From Labia minor (Eukaryota > Arthropoda > Insecta > Dermaptera > Spongiphoridae), in the NCBI GenBank assembly GCA_963082975.1, contig OY720349.1, positions 44,931,962 through 44,995,961 on the forward strand: a DNA stretch of 64,000 bases. Direction: 5' to 3'. The position numbers and the translations under genes were made by a program. Shown here piece after piece: positions 46,923 through 59,704 of the stretch (positions within the stretch are counted from its first letter, which is position 1; each line of letters begins with the position of its first letter). The notes beneath the pieces were generated by a model. The model was not told the origin of the DNA and did not search any database. It worked only from the letters and a program-made list of their open reading frames with translations.

Positions 46923-48801
46923 AAAATATTACTTCATTTATTTTAGAAAATATTAATTGATTAGGAGTAATATTCAATTTAATTTAATTTAATTTTACTT
47001 TTAATATTACAGAATATTAGAATTTAAATATTATAAACATTCTTTGTATGGAAATTTATAGAATTCATAATTTTATTTTGAGTGTCAACTTCTTAATTGA
47101 GCCACCAGAGGCGCCACATGGAGCGTTGTTTAGGGTCGGTTTTTTGGCCATAACTTTGGAATGGATCAATTTTTTTTCTAATGATACCCGAATCATTAAG
47201 ATCCATAAAGCCGTTTAGAATGAGTTTAGGATTGCGTAGTTTAATTATATAGATAATTCATATCTAGTGTCTGAATCATTAGAATCATTAATAGTAATTA
47301 TTTTATAACTATAAGATTTATTCATTATTCATAATTCTTCTTTGAATTATTATATATTGCAATCTATTATAAAAAAGCATAAACCGCCTAATATACTCTA
47401 TGAATGAAATTAATTTTTCATCCATGCGTTGGTATTTGATTATGCATCCATTGATGGCATGATGAAGGTGACTAGGACAAGACCAGATCAAAGTTCACTT
47501 GTCAGGTCAACTTCCAATGAGTTATAATTATTGATTGGCTAATTTTTTTTTTTAATTTAATTTTTTTTTTTTATTCTGAATAATTCATTGGTTTTTTACT
47601 TGAACAATAGTCCATTGAAATAGACTTCAAGAAGAGAAAGAATTAAAATGGCCATTCATTCATTGCTTATTTATTTAACCGAATCTTTTTATGTGCTTCT
47701 CAATGAGAATATGTTCAACGAGATTAGACCAATATTTGGATTGTTAATAGATGCCTTCGATGGAGCTGATTACAAACAAATTAAAGTGTCAGAAGAAGAT
47801 AAATAACACTCGAGTGAGAATGAAATTTACATAAAGACAGATTTATTAATATTAATATAATACTACCGTTCATTAATTTATTATTTTAATTTTTAAATAT
47901 GAAATTTATATATTTATGCATAATAATTAATTCAATATAATTGAATTTTAATAGAAAAATTTAAATAAATATTTTCCCAGGGTTGTTTATTTAAAAAAAT
48001 CGGGAGGTTTTTTTTTTAATATTAATCAAAATTTCGTGAACTTAAGCGTGAAATATTTTAACAAACACATCCGTGTGTAATTTCAAAACGAATAAACCCC
48101 TCAGACAATTTCACGAGTGAGTAATTATGCTTAGAAACTGACATTTGGATGGGAATCTTGTTAAGTTCGCTCATTAGCCAATATAATTGATTTCGAGAGA
48201 CTCGGGACGGTGTCTTCAACCGAAACGGAGGCAATCATTCGGCTAAATGGTCAACTTTTCTCTCCACCCCCTCTCCCCTTGCATATGATTATAATTATAA
48301 ATATCTGTTTATGATCATTAGATTGTCTGGGAATTTTGAAAAATTCATAAATCATTTCCTTTGAAAAATTTCTTGAAATGAGATTTGAAATAACTTTCCA
48401 ATCAAATGACTCCACCTCTCAACGGACACATAATTAATTTTATTCAATATCCCTTTATAATGTAAGTTATTATTAGTATTCATTAATATCACTATGATTT
48501 TGTTCTCAAATTAATCAAATTTAATTTTCCAATATTTATATTTGTTTAATCAAAATTTGATAATTATTATTTTTTATTATTATTACATTTTAAATAAATA
48601 TTTATTAGAATATTCTTAAAAATATTTTTATTTTCTATATCATCTTTCTTGTAGAAAAATATTTATATTATAAATTTCATCAATTAAAATTACGTGATCT
48701 GGTATACAAATACACAACACACAATTATCTTTATAATCAATTTAATAGTTCAAAGAGATTATTTGAATTTTTTTTTAATTTCATCTCCAAACTATCTATA
48801 T
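46923..48801. other. A+T-rich spacer
   Basis: No gene recognised. The patch at 47095-47230 (containing AGGCGCCACATGGAGCG) is more balanced and reads like a repeat end, but I found no second copy in the window. Confidence 0.45.
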
Positions 48802-48966
48802 TAGTACTTTCCAAACTCTGGGTCTCGAGCTCAGAAACTTAGAACAAATAATATTACACCATTAAGTAGTTCCACGAGTCGCCACTAGGAAATTTGAGCA
48901 TTACCCCAATATGTATGCCCTCTTTTCTCTAAAAAGCTAAAAAGAGGGTCCCAAGATTGGAAATTT
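48802..48966. mobile_element. Possible hAT-type MITE relic
   Basis: The left end TTTCCAAACTCTGGGTCTC and the inverted right end TTTCCAATCTTGGGACCCTC are similar over about 17 bp. The phrase TTCCCAAACTCTGGG is typical of animal hAT/Charlie-type ends. It is about 165 bp long with no coding capacity. The target duplication is not clear, so this is tentative. Confidence 0.35.
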
Positions 48967-49110
48967 TTATATATTGGATAAATTGGATATTGAACTTACC
49001 AATAAATATCGAAAATTTAAATAATATATATATATATATATATTTGTTCGTTTATATTTCCGAAAAAATTTTTATTATTATGAAAAACTATTTTCGGGTT
49101 ATTAGAAATT

Positions 49111-49285
49111 GTAAGACTAGAGTCTCGACATTGTCGTAAGGAACAGACGTGTGTCAGTGGTAGGTAAGTGCCAAGGAACACAGTAAGTAAGAAATCTTAC
49201 ACCCATTCAACCCAAAAATATTCCCTTCTGAATAAATTCTCTTGAAAATGGCGTTCAAATAGGTGCCGAAATGTCGAAACTCAAA
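49111..49285 (+). repeat. Penelope-like repeat relic with hammerhead-like core (tentative)
   Basis: CTTGAAAAT-GGC...GCC-GAAATGTCG (49241-49275) has the layout of the hammerhead cores found in Penelope-like elements: TGA-rich segment, short stem, then GAAA. GAGTCTCGACAT at 49120-49131 is the inverse, with one mismatch, of ATGTCGAAACTC at 49271-49282, so inverted arms may be present as in the element at 62.4 kb. The first conserved box is imperfect, so self-cleavage cannot be assumed. Confidence 0.35.
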
Positions 49286-49619
49286 TCTCATAATTTTTTA
49301 TAATATATATATATTATTTGTTTTCAATTCCTTAAATTTACTTAATAATGTATTTTATAAATCGTTAAATTAAAAATTATAAAATATTTTTTTTAAAATT
49401 CATTCTCCTAATTATTTAATTATTCGTTAGGATCTCAATTACATCTGATATTAAGCATATAGGAACATTAAATAAGAGGAAAGGAGAGATTCGTATGAAT
49501 CATCAGAAAATCTATAGTTTTTTTAACATAACCAGCACTTCTTCTGGTTATTGTAAATATGTTAGGTGTATTTAAATTCCTGCTGATTGATTCAATGTCC
49601 AGAATGCAGGAAGTGACAT

Positions 49620-49905
49620 GTAAATAAATCAACGGAGCCTGAAACGAACCCTTGAACTGTGTCCAGTGGACGGGAGTCAGGCAGGATGCTGGACACGCCC
49701 GTGATTTGTGATTTGGTTCACACGTTCCTCAAGACCAGGTGCCAGACATGCAAATGCACGGAGATTCACACGGGCGGCAAAAAGGGGAAAACATTCCCCA
49801 CTCCACAACGACCCTCTCTTGTCGATCAATCGGCATGGATGCATCTTCAGAAGTCGACGATTGCCTCCCGATGAATTTGACAATTTATCATCATCGCAGA
49901 ACGAT
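49620..49905. other. G+C-richer unique island with several overlapping frames
   Basis: Frames stay open in four phases (64-83 codons, both strands), which points to composition rather than coding. An exact POU-type octamer ATGCAAAT lies at about 49748-49755. There is no recognisable protein motif in any frame. The reading is a candidate regulatory element; a small exon cannot be excluded. Confidence 0.3.
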
Positions 49906-51004
49906 AACGGAAATACAATTAAAATCAAGATAAAAGAAAAACAAGAAAATGTGATTTAATGGAGCAGAGAGGTGGAATCCATTCACCATTAATGATGATC
50001 ATAAAAATATTACCTTTTATCAAATTAATAGAAAATTTATGCCTTTTGATTATTTGTTATTTTGGTTTTTATTTGACTTATAATTATTCATTTTGAATTT
50101 TTAAACATTTATTAACGTCGTCATTATGTTCGTACAATTGATTTATTAATAATAATAATTATCAAACATTTTTTTAAAAATGGTCTAGAATAAAATTAAT
50201 TTCTTTATTCTTATGAATAGAAAATTGTTCAAGAATTTATTATAATTTCGCCTCGAGGGGACAATACGAAGATGCAAATCACATCAATGGAGAAGTGGAG
50301 GAGGGTTGAAGATATATCTTAAGGTTAATGTAGATGGTTAAGGTTTATGTAAATGAATTTAGAATTATAAAAGTGGTTTTAATCGGTTTTTAATAAATTT
50401 ATATAAAAATTGATTATCGATTGTATACATGAAGATTTATTAATAGACGAAAAAAAACATAGTATAATTCAAAAGGGTTGAAAGCATCATCAATAAAATA
50501 CATTATTACAAAATACATTAGTATTCATTTAAAATTAATTTAGAATTTATTAATCATAAATCTGATATTATGATATCTGAAATAAACAAAAAAAAATAAT
50601 CGATTTATCAATCTTTTTTTTATTACCTGAACATTCAACTACGAATTCCAAAAAAAATCTATAATAAAGCGGATCACTTAAATAACTAAATCCCTTATAT
50701 CGACAGTTTAATAAATTTTGATGTGATTTCAATATAAATTCCTTTCCATAAAAGTCAATTTTCTTTTTTGGATATTCTTTGAAAGATCTTAAGTGCCGAT
50801 TTTTTTTTTTGAATTTTTAACCGAAATATGTATATAAAAAAGAATTGAATTGTTTAAATATCTAAATTTCAAAAATAAAACTGAAATTATTTAATATATA
50901 GAAGAAATAGTTTGCTGAAATCAATTATTTTATTAAGTAGTCTTTGATGATCTCATCGGAAAGTCTTTTTTTGAATCTCTGAATTAAATACATATAAACA
51001 AGTT
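49906..51004. other. A+T-rich spacer
   Basis: Nothing recognised; long A/T tracts. Confidence 0.5.
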
Positions 51005-51590
51005 AAGTATTCTCTCTCTCTCTCTGTGGCTCTACGGAACTCGAAAGTTCTTGGCCGCAGCAACCACACCCCTCCAAGTATTCCTATTCTGAGCCACAAC
51101 CTTCCAGTCCCTATCCTCTCCCATCTCTTTCACATCCTTTCACACATTATCCCCCACCGTGTCCTTGGTCTTCCAAGAGGACGTTTCCCACTCGGGCTCC
51201 CTACCAATATATATTTTGCCATTCTATCTTCTCCCATTCTAGCCAGTTGTCCTGCCCACCGTAGCCTTCTCGATTTTATATTTCTTACTTTAACTGGAGA
51301 TGCATAGAGGTCATGCAATTCCTCGTTATGCAATCTTCGTCATTCCCCAGTGACCTCATCTTTCTTTGGCCCATAAATGCTTCACAGAATCCTATTCTCA
51401 AATACTCTAAAACTACTCTCATCTCCTAAGGTCATAGACCATGCCTCACATCCATACAATACAACCGGTAAAATAATTGTTTTATATATTTTAACTTTTA
51501 TCCCCTTTGATAATAATTTTGATGCGATAAGCCCTTTTATTGCATGATAACAGGCGTTTCCCGATTGTAACCTCGAGTTACACATTCTAG
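51005..51590 (-). pseudogene. Non-LTR retrotransposon 3' fragment 4 (best-preserved)
   Basis: The minus strand encodes two consecutive frames of the RT C-terminal region. 51382-51585 gives LQSGNACYHAIKGLIASK, IKVYKTIILPVVLYGCEAWS-like and FENRIL segments. 51130-51333 gives HNEELHDLYASP, RRLRWAGQLARMGEDRM and the GKRPLGRPRTRW motif. A frame change between them breaks the gene. The plus-strand edge is a (TC)n tract (51010-51026) in place of the TATC tail. These motifs are typical of arthropod RTE/Jockey-like elements whose proteins are often annotated as endonuclease-reverse transcriptase. Confidence 0.88.
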
Positions 51591-51877
51591 AATGTTATTT
51601 AATTATTGATTAATTAATAATTATTTTATAAAGATAAATTAATGTTAGATTTAAAGATTGGACTGACAACTCTCTTTGAAACATTGTATCTATTTGGAAA
51701 TTTAACCTTAAATTTTTTTTAACAATTTTCAATATATTAGATAAATTGCAAAAAATTAAAAAAATACAAACACCATGTTTAAATAACTTACCTATTGATT
51801 TTATTATATATTTTTTCAATTTTTATTATTCTCTTTAATAAATTGAAAATTGTTAAAAAAAAATTTCAGGTAATATT
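51591..51877. other. A+T-rich spacer between two retrotransposon fragments
   Basis: Contains a 69-codon minus-strand frame of low complexity. Nothing recognised. Confidence 0.5.
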
Positions 51878-52412
51878 ATATGTATGTATATCTCTGTGAC
51901 TCTAAGGAATTCGAAAGTTCTTGGTCACAGCAATCACATCAGCCCCCATCACTTTTCCAGCATCTATTAATTTTTCTATTCCATCTTTAATTTTGCGTTT
52001 ATAGAGTTTATATATTATATATTTAAATCGCGCGTCCGCGTAACCTAATAATTGAATTATTTTGCCTAAATGGATTTCGTTTGATATCTCCCCAATTTGT
52101 CGAATCACTCATTATAATGCTAAGTTAAAGAATAATGGTGATAGAGCGCCTCCTTGTTTTAACCCAATCCAAATTTCGAAAGTTTCTGATAATTGATTCC
52201 CGCATCTTACTCTTCAGTTACTAACTTCAAGGCAAATTGTCCCGATCTAAAAAGTCATATGCTTTGCTAAAGCCTATGAATAGTTGATGAACCGAAATTT
52301 TGAATTCGCGTTTTTTTTCTCGTATCTGCCTTAAGGAAAATATCTGATCTAATGTTAATCTATTTTGCCTGTATCCGCATTGATAATCTCCTAGAATTTC
52401 CTCTGCAGTTAC
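51878..52412 (-). pseudogene. Non-LTR retrotransposon fragment 5: RT core joined to the 3' tip
   Basis: The minus strand shows pieces of the RT palm: EFKISVHQLFIGFSKAYDF (an FxxAYD box with the catalytic Asp), then G-L-K-Q/T-R-R-R-S near 52150 (the GLKQG-type box). It joins directly to the last about 15 codons (VIAVTKNFRIP and stop) of the protein. The whole thumb/C-terminal region present in fragment 4 is missing, so an internal deletion fused the RT core to the tip. Many stops and shifts; dead. Confidence 0.8.
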
Positions 52413-53786
52413 AAAAACAAAATAAAATAATTTTTATAAAATAATCAGATTATATATTATAAAAATTGTTCATTTAATGATTGTATAAAATCTATATTGT
52501 CAAGCCTATATCTATCTAATTTATAGTAAACTTGTTAAAAATTATAGAAGTGGTTTTTCAACCCATCATATTAGCGGGTATACCGGAGATAAAGATAAAG
52601 GATGAGAGGACCTCTACCCCACGAAGTAAACGACTGATATTATTTTGTACTAATTTTTATAATTATCTTGAACTTTTTTAAATTTAAGTGACCTAACTTG
52701 ATACTTTTTAATAAAGAAAAGTTATATTTCTAATTGATTGAAATAATGAATATTTTTAATATTCAATTCAAATGAATTTAAATGAATTCTAAAACAATTC
52801 GCTGAATCTATTAAATAATGTAAATTTTCTGAACATGATTAAACAGTTCAAAGGGTGAGAAAAAGGGAAACGAAAATTTTAATGAATAATTTAGAAAGGA
52901 AATATTAAAATTCAGATTGCCATTTGGATTTATGTTTCAAACCAAAACTGAACATCTGTCTGAAAATGGGATATAAATTGATATGAATTAAATTTCTCAA
53001 TAATTAATATATATTTTTTTGCCAGTCAAAAATCAATTCTTTCGTCAATAAATTCTTTAATTAAATTGGTTTTAAATATTTCCAAAAATGGTTCGTCGAA
53101 ACAGATATCTAAATTTAATTATCGTCGATTAATTAAATGGAAGGATTTTTTTTTGTTCCCCCAGGGAGACCGTCCGCTTGTTCATTGGGGCATGAAGAAT
53201 TAAGAGAGAGCGTTTGGATAACATGAAGCAGGTTGTTCTTTGTCTGACAACCGCTTCAGCAATTGCTTAATGAAATGATCTGAAAATTAATCAAGTCTTA
53301 TGGACCAACACTTCCATTACTTTCAAAATTGGAAGAAAATTTAGGTAAATAATTTTTTATTAGGGCGAACCTTAAGGCCAGCCAAGATAATCTCGACTGA
53401 TCAATAACACTGAATTACTTTAAAAATTCATTATTAATAACCCGTTATTATTATTTATTATTATTAATAACTTATTATTATTTTGATTGTATTATCATTA
53501 CGAGCACCAAGATTTATTATTTTATAAGATAAAATTGAAATAAATTATATAATAAAATTAATTAGAAAAATATATAAGTTATAAATAAATGTACAGTATT
53601 TATTGTTATTAGTCCATACGTCAAGGAAATCAACAAATGACAAAAACAGGAAAATAACAAAAATTGTATCATAAATATAATATATAAAATATTATGAATA
53701 TATAACTCGCATATGTATATTATTCCTTTTATATTATTCGAAATTGGGTGAAATATATATATATATATATTCATAATTATTATATA
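52413..53786. other. A+T-rich spacer
   Basis: No gene recognised. A balanced patch at about 53155-53280 follows an acceptor-like TTTTTTTTGTTCCCCCAG (to about 53164) but has no long frame. Confidence 0.45.
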
Positions 53787-54670
53787 CTAGCTGCCTGTGG
53801 CGCTCATCACACCTAGGCGGGGCTCCGCCCCCTGTACCCCCGAGTGGTACATAGTATTTGTTTGAAAGTAGTAAAAGGTTTTCATCCATTTTGTTTCAAT
53901 CAGTATATTACATAAAACATTCATTTCTTTTTGTGTTCTTAATTAAAATATATTTTAATTTAATCAGTAAATTAATTATATATATTATTATTTTATATAT
54001 TATATTTATCTATCTATGTGGCTCAACGATACTTGAAAGTTCTTGGCCGCAACAACCACATTTCTCCAAGTGTCCTTATCCTGAGCCCTTGTCCCATCTC
54101 TCTTACGTCCCTTCCAATCGGTCTCCCCACCAATATGTTTTTCCTCTCCTATTCTAGCCACGTCCCTGTCTATCGCAGCTTTTTCGCTTTTATAACCTTA
54201 ACTATGTCTGAACTTGGTCTTCCAAGTGGACGTTTCCCACTCGGTCTCCCTACCAATATATTTTTTGCCATTCTATCTTCTCCCATTCTAGCCACGTGTC
54301 CTGCCCATTCGATTTTATAATTCTAACTATATCTGGATTTGTCCTAAATCTGAATTAGAAGAAAATTATAAATTGCCTCCTCTTCCAGCCCAAATCATTT
54401 ATCCATCCATGTTGTATAAAGCATCTTACTTTCTTAACACTCCGTTTTTTTGAAATTTAAAATAAAAGGAGAGAAATATTTTTTAAATTATATTCGAATA
54501 GTCTATATATTATTAATATCAGTATTTTCTTTTCTGAATTCAATACCAATTTGATTTTCAAAATTTTCCATTCTTAATGCATATGATTGATTACATGTGT
54601 TAAAATTTAAACAAATTCAAATATTCTAATTTTTAAATTTATATACAATTTAATATTATCTTTTATTAAT
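53787..54670 (-). mobile_element. Helitron family C copy 2 carrying a non-LTR fragment
   Basis: CTAG at 53787-53790 (A before it on plus), then GGCGGGGCTCCGCCCCC and the same downstream sequence as copies 1 and 3. The terminal hairpin is reduced to GGCGCTC. After the retrotransposon piece, the element resumes at about 54337 with ATTTGTCCTAAATCTGAATT, identical to 56941 in copy 3. No 5' TC end found. Confidence 0.7.
54005..54335 (-). pseudogene. Non-LTR retrotransposon fragment 6, with an internal duplication (inside Helitron copy 2)
   Basis: The same 3' piece as fragments 2 and 7. About 100 bp (CGGTCTCCC-ACCAATAT ... CTAACTATATCTG type sequence) occurs twice in a row (about 54115-54195 and 54232-54335), so the fragment is partly duplicated. 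On the minus strand it would encode the GKRPLGRPR-type C-terminal region. Broken by stops. Confidence 0.7.
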
Positions 54671-55094
54671 TAATTAATTTTTTATTTATTATATCATTTG
54701 TCTAAAAAATCATATTTTAATTTTATATAACCAAGAAATCATTTTTGCTCTTAAACTATAGTTGTAATTAATAATTGAAACAAAAACAAAAATAATATAA
54801 TTTAGTCATTTTAATTGACGTTTTGAAAATATTTTTGTATTCATTAAACATTAAAAATAATATATTCTGTTTTTTATATTAGACAATGATAAAATTTATA
54901 TCCTCACTTTCAAATAGAAAACAAACTCGTTTATTTTATTTTAATTTTTATATAATGTTTAGTAATTAAATTAAAATAAAAAACATAGGTAATATAATTT
55001 AGTCATTTTAATTGACGTTTTCAAAATTATTTTGACTTCATAAAGTACGAAATATTTTTTTTTATTAGACAATGATAAAATTTATATATTATTA
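54671..55094. repeat. Two diverged direct repeats ahead of Helitron copy 3
   Basis: Blocks at about 54795-54905 and 54990-55090 both contain TATAATTTAGTCATTTTAAT followed by TGACGTTTT and later TTAGACAATGATAAAATTTA. A third version lies inside Helitron copy 3 (about 57705-57795). So the DNA between copies 2 and 3 is probably leftover Helitron interior. Confidence 0.6.
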
Positions 55095-58000
55095 CTAGCT
55101 GCTCAGAGCGCCTTCGGCGCTCTTCACACCTAGACGGGGGCTCCGCCCCCTGTACCCCCGAGTTGTACATAGTATTTGGTGGTTGAAAGTATTAAAAGGT
55201 TTTCATCCATTTTGTTTCAATCAGTATATTACATAAAACATTCATTTCTTTTTGTGTTCTTATTTAAAAAATATATTTTAATTTAATCACTATATTAATT
55301 ATATATATTATTATTGTATATGTTATATCTATCTACCTATGTGGCTCAAAGATACTCTAAAGTTCTTAGCCGCAACAACCACATTTCTCCAAGTGTCCCT
55401 ATCCTGAGCCCTTATTCCATCTCTCTTACGTCCCTTCCTACGCGTCATTGGTTTTCCAAGCGGACGTTTTCCAATCGGTCTTCCCACCAATATCTTTTTC
55501 CTCTCCCATTCTTGCCACGTGCCCTGCCTATCGCAGCTTTTTCCCTTTTATAACCCTAACTATTTCTGAAGATGCAGAGAGGCCATGCAATTTCTTGTTA
55601 TACAGTCTCCCTCATACCCGGTGACCTCATCTTTCTTTGGCCAATAAATGCAGGGAAGAATCCTATTCTCAAATACTCTGAATCTACTCTCATCTCCAAG
55701 GGTCATAGACCATGCCTCCCACCCATATAATGCAACAGGCAAAATAATCTTTTTATATATTCCCTTTGATAATAATTTTGAAGAGATAAGCCTCTTTATT
55801 GCAGATAACAGGCGTTTCCCGATTGCAACCCCGATTTAAATTCTTCTCAAATATTATTATCCTTCGTGATTACATTCAATTTTTCTACATATTCAAATTC
55901 TACATTTTGTATCTTAAGATTTTGTATGTTAATACTCTTCCTCTTTGTTACTAAATATTTTTTCTTATCACTATTAATTTCAAACCTCCATTAAATTTTC
56001 CTCGCTATCTGTAATTGCAATTGCCGAATCTCCTATTATATTTAAGTCGTCTGAGTAACCTAATATTTTACAATTGATTTCCGCATCTTATTCTTTCTTT
56101 ACTACCTTCAAGAGAAATTTGAAGATTGAAAATTTGAAAAAGTTTATCCGGATCTATTGAGTTATGCGTATGTTTTACTAAAGTCTACAAATAATTAGTG
56201 AACAGAAATATTGAATTCGCGGTTTTGTTCCTAATATCTGTCATAATGAAAATATCTTAATTAATGTTGGTCGATTTGGCCTGAACCCGCAATGATATCT
56301 CCTAATATTTCCTCCGCCTATAGTTTATAAGTATTGTATATGTTATAATAGAGTATAATATTTCTTGATCATTACATTTTGGTATTTTATTTTCATTGCT
56401 AGATTATTATTGAATATTTTTAATTATAATGAAACTTGAGAAAATGCAAAAATAGAGACTTGAGACAATTTATAAAAATTAACGGTATAAAACTATAGAT
56501 AAATGACCAATATATACATTCATTAATAGTATTAATTTAAATTAATTGATTTATTTGTTTTTTTTATTATTAAGTTCATTTATTAATTTTTTTAGATCAT
56601 AGTTATTTTCCTTAAAAGAAACTTAAATTCTGTGGTGCTAGGGGATTTGAAAATTATTCGTCGCAATATGAAGATTTCGCTTACAGTTTCTGTCATGTCC
56701 GACCTCCATCCAACAGTTATTTTCTGTTAAGTTTTTTGCTTCTCTTAATCATGTGATCTATATATTTAATTTTTTTTGATTCATTATAATAAAATTTAAA
56801 CAAATAAAAATTTTTACTTTGTTAATTTATATAAATTTCAATATAAACTGATTGTGAGTGATACGCTTAGCCAATACTCTGAATATTTTGTGTACAAAAA
56901 TATTGAATGTTCTTAGCGAGATTTGATATAATGTTGTACGATTTGTCCTAAATCTGAATTAGAAGAAAATTATAAATTGCCTCCTCTTCCAGCCCAATTC
57001 ATTTACCCACCCATGTTGCATATGGCATCTAAATTTCTTAAAACTCCGTTTTTTTAATTTAAAATAGAAGGAGAGAAAGAGTTTTAAATTATATTCGAAT
57101 AGTCTATATATTCTATATATCAGTATTTTTTTTCTGAATTTAATAGCAAGTTGATTTTAAAAATTTTCCATTCTTAATGCATATGATTGATTACATGTGT
57201 TAAAATTTAAAAAAATTCAAATATTCTAATTTTTATATTTATATATACAATTTAATATTATTTTTTATTAATATCATATCAAAAAAAGAGAATTTATTAA
57301 AAATTAAAAATAAAAAAAGAAGCCTATTAATAAAAAATTGAATGGTGATTTAAATATTTTATTAAATTAATTAAAATGAGACCTTTTAGAATAAATTATT
57401 TAATTGAAATGATATTTAAATATAAGAATTTAAAAAAATATTATATTCTTTGTTTGGCAATTGTTATTTAATTATGTGCAACATGATTCGACTTGCACAG
57501 AGCATCGTTATTTTTTATTAATATCACATAATAAAAATGAATCTTTTAAACATAATAAATAAAAAAGACATTTTAATAAATTTAAAAAATATACCCAATT
57601 TAAAAATGTCAAAAATTTAAAACAACTTTATATCATCATATTTTAATTTTTATATAATATATATATATATATATATAGTTAATTAATAATAGAGTAATTA
57701 AATTAAAATAAAAAACAAAGATAATATAATTCAGTCATTTTAATTCAGGTTAAATAATATTTTTTTTTATTATTCAATGATAAAATTTATATATTATTAT
57801 ATATATATTATAGAAAAGAAGAAATATTCAATTAAATAAAAAATAATTTAAGATAAAAATATGATCTAATAAATATTTTAATTAAATTGAGAACTTTTAG
57901 AATAAATTATTTAATTGAATTGATATTTGTATATTAGAATTTAAAATAAAAAGGGAAATATTATAATAATTCTTCGATTGGGAATCTCTATGATAATTCA

Positions 58001-58224
58001 TTGTTTGAAATGATTCCGCTAGGCCGACAGTGAGCCGCGAGCTGCTCTTGAATGAACAACACGGAGAATTATATAAACTTTAAAAAATTAATTTCTGCGG
58101 TTATTGATAAGATATTAATAAAATTTATAGCCTATGTTACTCTAGAGGTATATAAGAATATTGTGATGTAATTTCAAAGAAATCGGTTCAGCCAATTCTG
58201 AGTCTATAAAATAGTAATTTTCCG

Positions 58225-58255
<31 letters not shown>

Positions 58256-58369
58256 GTGAAAAATTCTAAAGTCACTTTTGGATTCTAGAGGTCATGAAAC
58301 GCGAAGATATGCAAAAATTTTTAAATTCTGAGCAATGTGCAGACAAAAACCTTTTTTTATATATATAGA
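55095..58369 (-). mobile_element. Helitron family C copy 3: most complete copy
   Basis: The minus-strand 3' end is hairpin GAGCGCC-GAA-GGCGCTC (55106-55122), then seven bases, then CTAG (55095-55098), with host T after it. The 5' end is TCTATATATATAAAAA beginning at 58369, with host A before it. TC...hairpin...CTRR inserted between A and T is the canonical Helitron signature. The interior (3.3 kb) has no Rep-helicase gene; it carries about 1 kb of dead non-LTR retrotransposon (55326-56320), A+T-rich filler, and a GACA microsatellite near the 5' end (58219-58253). It is non-autonomous. Confidence 0.75.
55326..56320 (-). pseudogene. Non-LTR retrotransposon fragment 7 (longest; inside Helitron copy 3)
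   Basis: Nearly 1 kb, from the TATC tail (55326-55340) back through the C-terminal motif region (55.35-55.55 kb), the FENRIL / VxLYGxEAWSM region (55560-55742), the GNACY region (about 55800), VEFEYVEKL and INIQNLKIQN-type sequence (55860-55930), to the RT palm (about 56150-56300). Stops and frameshifts occur throughout. It gives the best view of the element's order in this window. Confidence 0.85.
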
Positions 58370-58376
58370 TATATTA

Positions 58377-58930
58377 TAGAAAAGAAGAAATATTCAAATA
58401 AATAAAAAATAATTTAAGATAAAAATATGATCTAAATATCTTATTTAATTAATTAAAATGAGAACTTTTAGAATAAATTATTTAATTGAATTGATATCTG
58501 AATATTACAATTTAAAATAAAAAGTTAAATATTATAATAATTCTTTGATTCGGAATTATTAGAGAAATTTATATTCATTGTGTAAAATGAGTCCGCCTGA
58601 CCAGTGGGCCATGCCAGGCTATTGAATGAACATCACGGAGAATTATAACAACTTTAAAAAATGAATTTCTGCGGTTAAGATTAGATATTAATAAAATTTA
58701 TAGCCTATGTTACTATAGAGGTATATAAGAATATTGTGATGTAATTTCATAGAATTCGGTCCAGCCAATTTTGAGTCTATAAAATAGGTTTTTTCCGGAC
58801 AGACAGACAGACAGACATGAAAAATTCTAAAGTCACTTTTGGATTCTCGAGGTTATAAAACGCGAAGATATGCAAAAATTTTTAAATTCTGAGCAATGTG
58901 CAGACAAAAACATTTTTATATATATATAGA
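58377..58930 (-). repeat. Tandem extra copy of the Helitron 5' end
   Basis: Positions 57811-58376 and 58377-58934 are two tandem copies (period 566 bp) of the same unit, each opening with TAGAAAAGAAGAAATATTCAA and closing with the TC...TATATATA Helitron 5' terminus (minus strand). The second terminus starts at 58930, again with A outside it. Each unit has a GACA microsatellite (58797-58816 here) and the CGCGAAGATATGCAAAAATT block. Either end could have been used for the last transposition. Confidence 0.75.
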
Positions 58931-59704
58931 TTATATAAATAATTTTTAAATATAAAAAATATGATAAAAATTTGGAAAAATATATTAATGTTTGAATGTC
59001 TATATGAATGAATTTAATATAAAAGTAACATATTTTACACACTTAATATATTTTTAAAAATTAATTCAATTTTCTATGAGAATTGAGAAACGGGAGGAAA
59101 TGGTTGGACCAAAAGAAACGATTGATCGAAATTATCTGATAATTTGACAGGTGAAGAGCGATCGGGGATATCGGTGGTAAATTACAGGGTGGTAAAATTG
59201 TCATTGAAAAATTGCCGCCTTTAGTTAACCGCTTTTGTGTTGCCGATGAAAATTCATCACGAAATCATAGTGATTTAACATGTGGTACGAATATTCGGTT
59301 TTCGATCAAAAGAAATAAAACATTCTTACGTGAGAAATGAAATCATTTTTTTGAAAAGAGAAGAAAAGAACTGATTTAAAAAGGAGAAAAATCAATTTTA
59401 TTTTATATAGTTTTTTTTTGGGTACACAAAAGATGAATTCGTGTTGTTAAAATCGACGAGCCCTTCAGCTTGTTAGCTAAAAGAAAAACAAAATCATCAA
59501 TTTAATAAATTGCAAAATAAGTTTATGTTATTATATAATATTTATTTATTTATTCTGAAACAAATAACCAAATACGGGCGGATTGGAATAATAATTATTT
59601 TGAAATATTAGTTCTTTCGGTTCATTCATTTATTTTAACGTTGAATTTGAAAAGTATACTAGTCATAAAATAAATTTATTTGGAAATTAAAACTGTAAAA
59701 TAAA
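58931..59704. other. Spacer
   Basis: A mixed patch at about 59090-59300 has no long frame. The rest is A+T-rich. No shared repeat found. Confidence 0.45.

Noticed and set aside
51026-51307. Plus-strand 93-codon frame, with similar frames at 28397, 54018, 55314 and 60016
   Set aside because: These Ser/Pro/Leu-rich frames are antisense shadows of the non-LTR C-terminal coding region.
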